Below are positions 46,877 to 57,488 of a stretch of 64,000 nucleotides of DNA, in pieces. Below the pieces are notes generated by a model. It was not told where the DNA came from and ran no database searches. It saw nothing but the letters and a program-made list of their open reading frames with translations. A program made the position numbers and the translations under genes. The stretch covers positions 6,833,001-6,897,000 of the forward strand of contig CM069601.1 of NCBI GenBank assembly GCA_035771175.1. The letters are read 5' to 3'. This DNA comes from Paratinospora sagittata (lineage: Eukaryota; Streptophyta; Magnoliopsida; Ranunculales; Menispermaceae). Within the stretch, counting starts at the first letter, position 1. Each line of letters opens with the position of its first letter.

Positions 46877-47326
46877 TCATGTTGATTTGTCTTCTTGTGA
46901 TGATTGGGGGACAAATGTGGGGACCACTGTAGAAGTGGATGTGCTTGCTGAGTCAGAAGATAAGGAGGAATCTTCAAGACGTCGCATCAATGAGTCAGGT
47001 GTCTGGAGTGGAGATGATTCTTGGGCGATGTTGATGTCTTCCATGATGTCAGCCAAGTATGGGTCGAGTTGTTGTTGGAACAGGAGACGAGCACGTTGGA
47101 TTCGTCGGAGAACATCAAGTCTAGTTGCCGGAGAGGAGAATGATAGATCTATGTTGGAGAGTCGTTGGAGCATCCGTCGAGCGTCACGGAATCGTCGAAG
47201 GCGGAGAAGAGCAAGTTCTTTGCGTATGATTGGATACTGATTAAACTGATGTGGTTGGTGCTCATCATCATCCATGTGTAGGAAATTACGAAGAGCTTGA
47301 GAAAGATGAGAAAGAGGAGGCCGCAT
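46877..47326 (-). CDS. Pararetrovirus A ORF2, unknown function
   Basis: ATG at 47326 opens 149 codons to a stop at 46877-46879, starting 35 bases after the polyprotein stop. The protein has an N-terminal His/Asp patch (HMDDDEHQPHQF), an arginine-rich helical middle with repeated RR and LL pairs, and an acidic, Ser/Thr-rich tail. I recognise no domain. The Arg-rich, heptad-like middle (LRLRRFRDARRML) could be an amphipathic helix. A small ORF after the polyprotein separates florendoviruses from petuviruses as I recall, and supports that placement. It is intact in this copy. Confidence 0.65.
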   Translation of the reverse strand: MRPPLSHLSQALRNFLHMDDDEHQPHQFNQYPIIRKELALLRLRRFRDARRMLQRLSNIDLSFSSPATRLDVLRRIQRARLLFQQQLDPYLADIMEDINIAQESSPLQTPDSLMRRLEDSSLSSDSASTSTSTVVPTFVPQSSQEDKST

Positions 47327-47361
47327 GATACAAAGTGCTTGCACAAACACGAGAGGGAAGA

Positions 47362-50300
47362 TTATGGAGAAGTATCACACTGGGTTTCCATATCTACAGC
47401 TGGGTCACCTGTATCAAAATTGTCGAGCCAGTCGTCATGATGATCAGTAGGTGGAGGGGATCGAACACCCAAGGCAATAAGAACATTGTCTTCAAAGTCT
47501 TGAGCTTGCTGACATTCAAGAATCTCAGTGTCAGAAAGAGGTGGATCGTTTATACGTCGTTGAGTTCTTCTTGGAGGATCTCGGAAGTTTGGTGATGGAA
47601 GAAAACCTTGAAGAACTTGATTGTGATATTCTATGTCCTGTTGTTGTTGACAGTCATAGAGATCTTCATAATTCAGTGGAGAATCACTTAGGCGTTGTCT
47701 GAGTGGTGAAGGATTGGGAGATCGTTCTGGAGGATCTCTGAATTGCGGAGAAGGAACATCAGGAGCGACTAGATTGGAAATTAATTCATCCAGTTGAGTG
47801 GGAGGAATGAATTCATGTGGTCCAATAATGGTTTGAGACCTTGGTGGTGAAGGACCCTTAATTTCTTCTAAAAAACGTCGGACTCCTGAGAGGACTGCTT
47901 CTGTAAGATGGCAAGAGTAAGTCTGAAACTCTTGGAGGTAATGTTCTGCAACAAGCCCTTGAGATGAATCAGAGAATGGTTGGTAACCAATATATATAGC
48001 ATGAAGACGGTGTGGTCGTTGCTGGCAGATATCAGAAACATGACGTAACCAGGTTTGTCGTGGAGCAAAAAGATCCATGCAACGATCTAGAAGAGATGTA
48101 TCATGTGACTGAAAGTAATGCTGTATTTCAGAGGGTATAAATGTTAAAGCTATTTTGTATAAGCAAGAAATACACCATAAATACCAGAAGAACTTTTCAG
48201 ATATGTCGGGACGAAGGTGAAATAGGAATAAGTAGGGTTTGGTTTGATGAAACGAATTAGGATGAAGATGGGCTGGAAAGTCCATGAAATAGTTATGGGC
48301 GAACTCAAAAAGGTGTTGTTGAGCATAAGTTTGGACTTCATAAGCAGTTGTGGGCTTAGGTAAATTAGGAGGGAAAATGGCACCGATGAGAGGTAAAATA
48401 CCATGGGCGTGAATAACTTGGATAGGCTGAGTTTTAGGAATAGTATTGGGCTGGATTAATAGTGGTAGACTAAGACCATTATGGAATAGTGAAATCTGGG
48501 GAGATTTGGATTTTTGGATAGGTCTGGATAGAAAATCAGCCAAAACGTTCTTAGTTCCGGGAATATGTTTAACTGTAAACTGGAATTGAGTAAGCCATTC
48601 CTGGAGACGAAGAAGTTGAGCAGAGGGAACCATCTTGTTCCGGAATTCCAACATTTTGGGAAATGAGGAATTATCCATTTGGATTTCAAAGTGAGCAGGC
48701 CTTAAGAAAAAGGCGAACTTCATAATACCATATTTAACTGCAAGGACTTCTTTAATTGTAATATGGTAATGGAGTTCAGATGCTGAAAATTGTCCACTGT
48801 GATATCCACAAATAGAATCAATGGAATCTTTATGTTCAAGGAGAACAGCACCCCAGTAAAGATCAGAAGCATCCGTCTGTAATATTAGTGAACCAGTGCT
48901 AGGAATCACTAAAGGATGAGGGTTCTGACAGATCTGCTTAAGAACTTGAACGGCATCAGTATGTATAGATTGCCATGGTGGTGGATCTTTCTTTAATAAA
49001 GAAGATAAAACTGATGTATGCCGAGAGATATGAGGAATAAACAACCGTAGATAATTGATAATACCAAGAAATTGCTGAAGTTGTTTAACAGATAAGTGAG
49101 TGTCGGGGAATTGCAGTAGTTCCACAGCAATATGAGAACCAGGCTGATAGACACCATTAAAAAACTTCATACCAAGAAAATCAATTTCGGATGTGCATAA
49201 AATACTCTTCTTCTCGGAAAGCATAATACCATGTTGTTGAGTTATGTCTAAGAACTGAGAAATAAGTCGGTGATGGTCATCTTCAGTCTTAGAAAAGAGC
49301 AAGATACCATCAATATAAATAAGAGTTGTTGATAAGATGGAGGCATATATACGTGTCATAGCTTTTTGAAATAAGGATGGCGCGACTTTCAGGCCGAAAG
49401 GCATGACAGTCCATTGATAATGAGCATTGGGTATGCAGAAAGCTGTCTTGGATCGATCATCAGGATGGATGCCCAGTTGCCAAAATCCTGCTTTCAGATC
49501 AAATTTACTATAGATAGTGGATCCTGAAAGTAAGGTAAGCTGGGAAGAGATCTTCGGTAAAGGAAACTTATCATCCTTGAGAAAGATATTTAACGGCTTG
49601 TAATTGATAACAAGACGTTTCTTGCCACGTTTGAGTTCAGCTCTTTTGTTGACGTAAAAGGCTTGGCAAGCCCAATCAGAAGTTGTAGGCTCGATTAAGC
49701 CTTGTGACAGTAATTCTTCACATTCTTGCCTTGCTAGGGCAAGTTCTTCAGGAGGCATTCCAGGGTGAATGGCCTTGGTCGGATTGATATCTTCATTCAG
49801 CTTAAATGGGAGATGGACATAAAACTGAGAATTCTTCCATAAGGGATGAGGGTTCGTAAAAGTCTTGTGTGATTCACTGAAACAAGACTTAAGTTTATCT
49901 TGGTAGGATGGAATGTCTTGAATTGTATACAACTTAGGAATAGTTGTATATGGAAGGGTCTGATTCTGATAAGAGATTCCATGAGGTAGAATCCTTAATT
50001 TTGATTTTGAATAGAGGTTCATTCCAAAGAGAATATCCTTATCGGGTAGATCACAGCCTAGAATGTGTGTCCATATAATGAGATTTGGGAAGAATTTCAG
50101 ACCGATCTTCCTAGCAGTAATCAGATGGGTCTGGAAAATCTCATTATTAGCAGCTTTGAAAGATTCAGTATGAGATTTCCAAAATGTATCGGGAAGGATA
50201 CGAGGATTCATCATACTCTTAAAAGCACCAGTATCAAAATATCCAATTACCTTGATAGGATTATCAAATTTTGTAGGGAGAATGAATATTTCGGCATAGG

Positions 50301-53300
50301 GCATGACATGGGTTGTAGCCATGGCCGGAGGGCGGTAGAGTTGGATCATGCCAATATAATCATCATTGTCTGATGCAGAAGAATTAGGATCATCATCAGA
50401 AGAAGCTTCTTGGTAAGCAAAGAGAGTACTGTTATCAGGCGAATCTTGTTCAGAAAAGATAGATTCAATATCTTGGTCATCTTGTAATGAATAAGAGAGT
50501 TGAATCTGTTGAATAAGATGCTGGCCTTTCTTCTTGTCAGGACACTGTTTTGCAAAATGTCCAGGTTTCTTACATATATAACAGCGAGCAGATTTAGGAG
50601 GAGTTGTTCTTCTTTTGAAGTAGCGAAGACGCCGTTTTTTCTTCCAACGCTGTTGCTTAGAAAACTTTGAAGGCTTCTGAGGATTCTTCTTGTGAAAACG
50701 CCAGAATTTCGGATTTTTCTTTTTGTGAGGAGGGCATGCACATTTGGACTTGCATCCAATTTCAAGATACTTCTTATCACAGATATTTGAGCTATAAAAA
50801 GATGAAGTTTGAGATTCTGCAATGATGCGCCTTAATTCACAATTTTTCTCAATGGCTTCAAGGAGTTGCTGGAAGATTTCAGCAAGAGACAATTGTTCCA
50901 ATGGTCTACCGAGAGCTTTGAGAAGACGATTTAATTTGGGGTGAATTTCTTGTGCTAGTGAGGCAATAAAAGTATGTTTCAGATCTGTTTTATCATAACC
51001 ACCAAGGAGATGATAACGCTGGAGCATACGAGTAAAATGCCGATAGAGGTCTTTTTTCCGGAGAGAACAACATTTCATTGTGAAATATTCTTGTTTGTAT
51101 TTTTTCTCCAGGATACCACTATCACCAACGAATTCCCGAATAAGGACATTATAGAAATCCACAATAGATAGCTGAGTGAGCTGAAGCATGCGATATTCAC
51201 CAAGAGAAGAAAACCAATCTCTAACAAATCCAGTGAATCTTGATATAAAATCAGAGATGATTGCATTAGATGTTCGGTCAGCCATCATTTGGTTTGACAT
51301 CCAAGCAGCCCAAGTTAAGATCTTTGAGCGCCATTGCTCATAAGGGATGTCTTCAAGAGAAAACCAAGGACCATTACTATTTCTGTTAAAGAATTGTTGA
51401 GGATTAGGAGCTTGGTCTTGTGCTGGCGATTGATTAGCTGGATCACGCATATCGACCTCTTCATCAAAAGGTTGTGGCTGGTTTTGAGATGAAGAAGGGT
51501 CATCAGCCATATGTATCTGAGCAAGAGCAGATATATCCATCTGGTAGGAATCTGTAGCAGATAAGTCTGATAAAGCTGAATTAGATGAGTCTTTGGTAAG
51601 AGCATTAGCATTATTGTCTGATTCCGTAGATCCCAAAGAGAGGGATTCAAAACGAGCAAGGTCTTCAATAGGTGTGACATAATTGAAGTCGTCATAAGGT
51701 ATGATAGGATGACTCGGAGGTGGTTGTGGAGAGGGTGGATCTCTAGTTGCAAGTGGTCCTGGTAGGATTGGTTGTTGGGAGATAGGTAAGTGTGCAGGTA
51801 CTAGGGGCACAAATGGTGAGGAAGGCATAGGTGCCTTACCTTTATCACCAAAAACAGGTCTAGGGCCTCTAGGTTGAGGATGTATGTTGGCTGGTGGCTG
51901 TGGTGGAGTTGTAGCAACAGGTGGAACCGAAAAAGGAGTAATCGGTGATTGTGGAGACATTTGAGGTTTGGTGAGGTTTTTTGCTAACATGAGGGTCTGA
52001 AGTAAAACGGGCTGAGGATCAGTTTGAGGTAAAGGAGGTGGTAATTTCTGGAAAATTGGCGGAGAAGGGAATGACGACCTGACTAAAGACATAGGATAAG
52101 CTTCAGGAAACACAGGAGCTGTTGGTGTTTGGAGCTTATGTAGATCAGTAGTGACATAAGAAAGTTGTTCTTTCAAATATCGGATTTCTCTCTCAGCAGC
52201 CTCAAAATTAGGACCAGTGATATTTTGTTGTAAATAATACCGGAGAAGAGTATCCAATTCTTGAATCTTCGTTTGAAGTTCAGTATAATATTTCTGACTG
52301 ATAGCAGCTTGGATATCGGTATTGCGGACAAGACTGGTCGTTGTTGTAGTGAGAGAATTAAGATGTTCATCAATCTGTTGAAGATAATTATTTTGGACAA
52401 TAGCATTTTTTGTTTGCCAATTCAATACTTCTTCAACAGATGTGAGCGGCTTTGGAGTACCATCTGACCGAATCTCATTGAGAGAAACAAATGGTTTAGC
52501 AGTAGTCTGGTGTGTAGGATCTGTCACTCTAGTAAGAGGAGGAAAATCCTGATCATATGAGCCAATTGGATAACAAGGAGGAACCATTGGAGCTGCAGGT
52601 GGAGCTGGAGGTTCTTTATAATGCTTAATAGATGAGCGGCAAGAAGAGAAGACAGGAATCTTCTTCTTTTTCTTGATTTTGCATTGTCGAGAGAAATCAT
52701 CATAAGGAGAATCAAGATCATCTAACCAAGCATCATATTCGAGTTCATCGATACATGTGCAACCAGGTTTGCACATCTCAGGGGCACAATCCCAAATGAA
52801 ATGACCATCAATATGAGAATGCTACACTGGATGTCCATCAGAGTGGAAACAATGAAGAGGAGGATCTTCAGCTGGTTCATGAGTAGAAACAGGTTGTACC
52901 ATCATTGAATGGTGAACAGGTAGACTGTCTGTGGATTGCTTCAGAGAATCAAAAGATATCTTGACAGCACCATCAGCTTGTTTCTTTAGAAGGGGACAAG
53001 TTACACTAGTAACAGGTTCAGAACGTTGTAGAAACCGTTCATAATTGGTGAACCATGTTAATGGTAACATGTGACGGAGTTCCCGCTGGGGAATCTGCTT
53101 TGGAATCTGAACAATTGTAGGAATATCATTATCATGAACAAAGGCCATGATCGTACCTGTCGGTTTTTGAGTTCGGAGGTGGATAGCATGATCTTGAAGG
53201 CGGAATGCCATCTGATGATGGAGAGTTGCCATAATACTATCCTGCCGATGTTGAACTCCAGAAAATTGAATCTGGACTTTAAATCGAGTAGGCAAAGTAG

Positions 53301-53898
53301 GATCCTTTAAACAGACGTTGAAGTCTGGAGTGATGGCAAAGACCATAGATCCATGACTAAGTGTAGTGATGACTGTTCCAATACAAGCATGTTCATATGA
53401 AAGAAGATTCGTATCAAGCAGAGCAATACGTGCATACATGGGTAGGTCACCTCGACCATGATATGATAGAACTAAACGGATAGCACCCATATGGAGATGG
53501 GTATAACCATTAGCCAACCAGTGACGGATGAACGATGGTTCAAACTCAAGAGTTACATATTGTTCTTGCATAGTAGACTCAAGAGTACAGTGGGTAAGAG
53601 CAGTACTTTGTATGTATTCCTTAATAGGAGGACTCTTACGACTAATAAGTTTTTTAACAGAAGTACTAAAAGACTGAGACTTTTTTGTAAATAACCAGTA
53701 GGGGTTTAACAAAGGAGGAATTGTTTCAGAAACTTTACTATCTGCTGGGATATGAGTTACTTCGACTAAATCATCAATTTTAGACGCTTGTTTAATACAT
53801 GACTGAGGAAGACTTGAAAAATTAAAAGAGGAAGATTTTAAAATCGGACTAGGGTCGGACGTGGAAGATGAAGGGGGACTATCACCAAAGGGTTCCAT
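47362..53898 (-). pseudogene. Pararetrovirus A polyprotein, minus copy, one stop and RT active-site change
   Basis: The frame runs from ATG at 53898 to TAA at 47362-47364, 2178 codons as in the plus copy, with no frameshift. A single TAG at 52822-52824 (codon 359, just after the movement domain) splits it into open parts of 358 and 1804 codons. The RT catalytic motif reads YIDG instead of YIDD (codon 1531 at 49306-49308), which removes a metal-binding aspartate. Zinc knuckle, protease DTG and RNase H landmarks are intact. The few differences from the plus copy suggest recent insertion or gene conversion. Product: MP-CP-AP-RT-RH polyprotein. Confidence 0.85.
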
Positions 53899-54333
53899 GG
53901 ATACTTACAGACCTTTTGTCTTACCTCGGCTCTCCTGGCCCGTCAAGACCTCGTCTTTGATATCCAAAGGAGAAAACTGGTGAAAAATAGATTCCTCTGC
54001 TTCTATTAAGGACCAAAACCAATTAGAAAAATCTAGTACTCAGTTAATCATCAACTTCGACTGCATCACATATGTAACAGGCAAAGCATAGACGAAGTAA
54101 ACCACAAAATAAGATAGCAAGAATAATTAGAACAATTATTAACCACAAAGGAAGATGACTTAATAAAGACATACTTTAAATACGAAGAAGATGTTCGAGG
54201 ATGATAATAACAGTATGTAAACAGACACACGTCAAGATACCTAAGAGGATTATAACAATAAAACCAAAAGGATTGATTGGAATAAACAACCAGAACAAAC
54301 TTAACATAATATTACCCCGGGACACAAAAGATG

Positions 54334-54345
54334 GCTCTGATACCA
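54334..54345 (-). other. Primer-binding site, pararetrovirus A minus copy
   Basis: The minus strand reads TGGTATCAGAGC, a perfect match to the tRNA-Met primer site. Upstream leader sequence (54346-54445), absent from the plus copy, is present here. Confidence 0.85.
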
Positions 54346-54438
54346 CTCCTTAGTGCTAGGATTTTAAACACCTATTACGGCACACAACACACTTAGTGTT
54401 ACAGGATTATCTTACAATACAGAGTATAAACAAGATGA

Positions 54439-54787
54439 CTCTTACCGAAGACTCATCTAATTCAGCTTTATCAGACTTATCTGCTACAGATTCCTACCAG
54501 ATGGATATATCTGCTCTTGCTCAGATACATATGGCTGATGACCCTTCTTCATCTCAAAACCAGCCACAACCTTTTGATGAAGAGGTCGATATGTGTGATC
54601 CAGCTAATCAATCGCCAGCACAAGACCAAGCTCCTAATCCTCAACAATTCTTTAACAAAAATAGTAATGGTCCTTGGTTTTCTCTTGAAGACATCCCTTA
54701 TGAGCAATGGCGCTCAAAGATCTTAACTTGGGCTGCTTGGATGTCAAACCAAATGATGGCTGACCGAACATTTAATGCAATCATCTC
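54439..54787 (+). pseudogene. Third pararetrovirus A piece: 349-bp capsid-region fragment
   Basis: This plus-strand stretch matches 42155-42503 almost base for base. It joins the end of the minus copy through the shared bases CTCTTACC and stops at 54787, where solo LTR S1 resumes. It looks like filler captured during end joining. Confidence 0.85.
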
Positions 54788-55238
54788 CAGTAGAAAAATA
54801 AAACTAAGAATTAATGAAAATATGAATTGGAAATTTATTTTCACTGTTCTTTCTTGTGAAAATATCTAGATTGACTACAGAAACGAGATAGTAGTTTCTT
54901 CATCTGCTTATGAGTCCTAAATTGAGTTGGAATCTAAATTCACAGAATGTGTATATGATCGTACATATCTATCATGTGAGAATTTGATTTGTGGAATGAA
55001 TGAGATGATTATCTATATATATATATATATATTGGATTTGATTTGTGGTATATCAGGGAAAAGTGTGAAATGTCCATTTTATGGGGAGATGCTGTCAGAA
55101 TTTCTATAAATTTTGGGAAGTATTGTGAATGTCTGTTGAGGCTGACAGTGTATTGTATACTGTATATAGGTATGTAAATTGTATAATACATTGTACTGGT
55201 CATGACGTCAACCTACGTCAGGGTGTCATGACAATGTA

Positions 55239-56636
55239 AATGGGTCTTTAAGATAAAAAAAGACTCATTGGGCAACATTGAGAGATATAAAGCAAGATTC
55301 GTTACTAAAGGATTCACTAAAAAGGAAGGAATGACTACAAGAAGACATTTTCTCATATATCCAAGAAAGATTCTTTTCATATCATTATGGCATTAGTTGC
55401 ACATTTTGACTTAGAGCTACAACAATTGGATATGAAAATGACTTTTCTCAATGGAGATATAGAAGAAGAGGTTTACATGAAACAACCAAAAGGATTCTCC
55501 TCTAGTGGTGCTAAACATTTAGTATGCAAGCTCAAGAAATCCATATATAGATTGAAACAAGCTTCCTGTTCGTGGTATTTGAAATTTCATATTGTTATCT
55601 CTTCATTTGGATTCCTGGAGAACATTATGGATCAATGTATATACCAGAAGGTTAGTGGGAGGAAAATTTGTTCCTTGTTCTATATGTGGATGACATTTTA
55701 CTTGTAATTAATGATAAAGGTTTGCTACATGAGGTGAAACAATTCTCTTTGAAAATTTTGATATGAAAGATATGGATAATGCATCTTATGTGATTGACAT
55801 TAAGATTCATAAAGACAGATATCGAGGTATTGTAAGTTTGTCTCAAGAAGCCTATATCAATAAAGTTTTAAGGAGATTTTAGATGAAAGTTGTTCACCAA
55901 GTATAGCTCCCAGTGTGAACGGTGACAGGTTCAATTTGGACCAGTGCCCGAAAAATGATTTCGAAAGGGAACAAATGAAGAACATTCCATATGCTTCAGT
56001 TGTTGGAAGCTTGATGTATGTTCAGGTCTGCACAAGGCCTAACATTGCACTTGCTGTTGGAATGTTAGGAAGATTTTAGAGTAATCCAGGTATAAACCAC
56101 TAGAGAGCTGCAAAGAAAGTGATGAGGTACCTTCAAGGGACCAAAGACTACATGCTTATGTATAGATAGACTGATAATTTGGAGGTGATTGGCTACTTTG
56201 ATTCAAATTTTGCTGGTTGTGTTGATTCGCAAAAATCAACTTCTGGATACATCTTTAAGTTTGCGGCTGGAGTTGTATCTTGGAGGAGTGCAAAACAGAC
56301 TTTGACTACTACTTCCACTATGGAAGCTGAGTTCATATCTTGTTTTGAGACTACCTTGCATGGTGTATGGATGAAGAGTTTCATTTATGGGCTTAAAATT
56401 GTGGATTCGATTTCTAAGCCATTGAGAATATATTGTGACAATTCAGTTGCAGTTTTTATGGCTAAAAACAACAATAGTGGTAGTCGAAGCAAACACATGG
56501 ACGTCAAGTATTTAGCCATGAGGGAACATGTTAAAGAGAAAATAATGGTCATTGAACAAGTTAACACTAAATTGACGATTCTTAATCCTTTGACAAAAGG
56601 CATGCCACCGCTTAAATTAAAGGATCACGTAGACTG
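55239..56636 (+). pseudogene. Copia T1b reverse transcriptase and RNase H remnant
   Basis: The RT resumes right after the ATGTA duplication (KWVFK, then [12 protein letters not shown] near 55290). RT continues at 55387-55707 (LDMKMTFLNGDIEEEVYMKQPKGF and KSIYRLKQASCSWY). A frame change removes the YVDD motif near 55685 from the open frame. RNase H is at 56179-56637, with STMEAEFISC and IYCDNSVAVFMAKN, ending LKLKDHVD. Stops near 55880 and 56165 separate the parts. It is inactive. Confidence 0.8.
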
Positions 56637-56951
56637 AATGGGACTTGGTTCTTTTGTACGATTTTTGTTTTTGTTGTTTAGACCAATGTTATTTGTAACG
56701 AAGCTTTATTTCAGTTGTGATCATATTTAATTTTCTTTTGTGTACACATTTATTTATTTGAGAAATATCATTAGTTGGCCTTAGAATAAACATAAGGTTT
56801 ATTCATTAAGTTATATGGGCTGCTGTTTAAGAAATATAATATATTGTGATACATGGAAGATAATACTTATTTTTAGAGAACCTATAGCCATGATCGTGTA
56901 TTTTGTTTCTTAGTATAGTGAAATATGGAATATATGGACCAAGTGAGAGAA
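56637..56951 (+). other. Copia T1 3' untranslated region
   Basis: AT-rich sequence between the RNase H stop and the 3' LTR ends in a purine-rich stretch (AAGTGAGAGAA) that may serve as polypurine tract. Confidence 0.5.
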
Positions 56952-57237
56952 TGTTAGTTTTTTAATTTTAAATAAGTCAAATATGATCCAATATCTTCCA
57001 TCAATTTAGTAACGTTCCATTATTTTAGAAACGTTCAGTACACGTTTATAACTGCCAATAATATACACCAGACGACATTCTTGATGGGAGGATGTCTATA
57101 AATACATATTCGGTTGGGTCTCTAAGCCGTTCAATCTTGATTTTGTCGGTATAAACTATCACTTTAGATTGTCTAAGGTTTAGAAGTACTTAACCGGTTA
57201 ACCCGCTGAAATTCGATTTCGCATTGCATAATATCAA
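56952..57237 (+). mobile_element. Copia T1 3' LTR, truncated
   Basis: It starts TGTTAG like the 5' LTR and keeps the TATA box (57097-57104) and the GATTGTCTAA block. It stops matching at about 57237, some 110 bp before the expected CTAACA end. Divergence from 25181-25547 is high, so the pair is old or comes from two elements. Confidence 0.75.
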
Positions 57238-57318
57238 TTAATACAATTTTATTTTTTTCATAAAAAAGTAATAATTGAGCTTGGGGGGGTTGGGGGCGGA
57301 CACGTTATACTGAATCCG

Positions 57319-57423
57319 CACGTGACATTTCATGTGCAGAGATAAGCTTACCTGGCCCACGGCCACGCTTTCCTTCATTCAAATAGAATTAAAAAAAAGA
57401 AAAAGAAAAAAGGAAAAGATAAG
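57319..57423 (+). promoter_or_regulatory. G-box and I-box cluster upstream of the PnsB5-like gene
   Basis: A CACGTG G-box lies at 57319-57324. GATAAG I-boxes lie at 57341-57346 and 57418-57423. This pairing is typical of light-responsive promoters of nuclear photosynthesis genes. No clear TATA box is seen between it and the ATG. Confidence 0.55.
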
Positions 57424-57488
57424 GTGGGGCGGGTAAAGAAGCTGAAGGGTAAGGTTTCAAGCTTTCAACTTCCAGTTAAGTCTCAAAA

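Larger units (their letters stand above)
46536..54445 (-). mobile_element. Endogenous pararetrovirus A, full-length minus-strand copy with 46-bp terminal redundancy
   Basis: Read on the minus strand, the unit starts at 54445. It passes the primer-binding site, leader, polyprotein, ORF2 and promoter, and ends at 46536. The 46 bp at 54400-54445 and 46536-46581 are the same except for one base. The insertion is thus a linearised, terminally redundant genome of about 7.86 kb, within the size I recall for florendoviruses. It carries one stop and a catalytic-site change, so it is probably not replication-competent. Confidence 0.85.
38303..55233. mobile_element. Solo LTR S1 with target duplication ATGTA, split by the pararetrovirus cluster
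   Basis: It starts TGTAACACCGTG at 38303 and ends GGTGTCATGACA at 55233. ATGTA flanks both sides (38298-38302 and 55234-55238). Removing the element and one ATGTA makes the Copia reading frame continuous across the site (...IGC-KWVFK...), which confirms the borders. Own sequence is 38303-39404 plus about 54788-55233, some 1.55 kb. The 15.4 kb between is pararetroviral. It is related in style to S2. Confidence 0.85.

Noticed and set aside
46848..47240. Arginine-rich plus-strand ORF
   Set aside because: It is antisense to ORF2, and its Arg-richness mirrors the Ser/Leu codons of the other strand.
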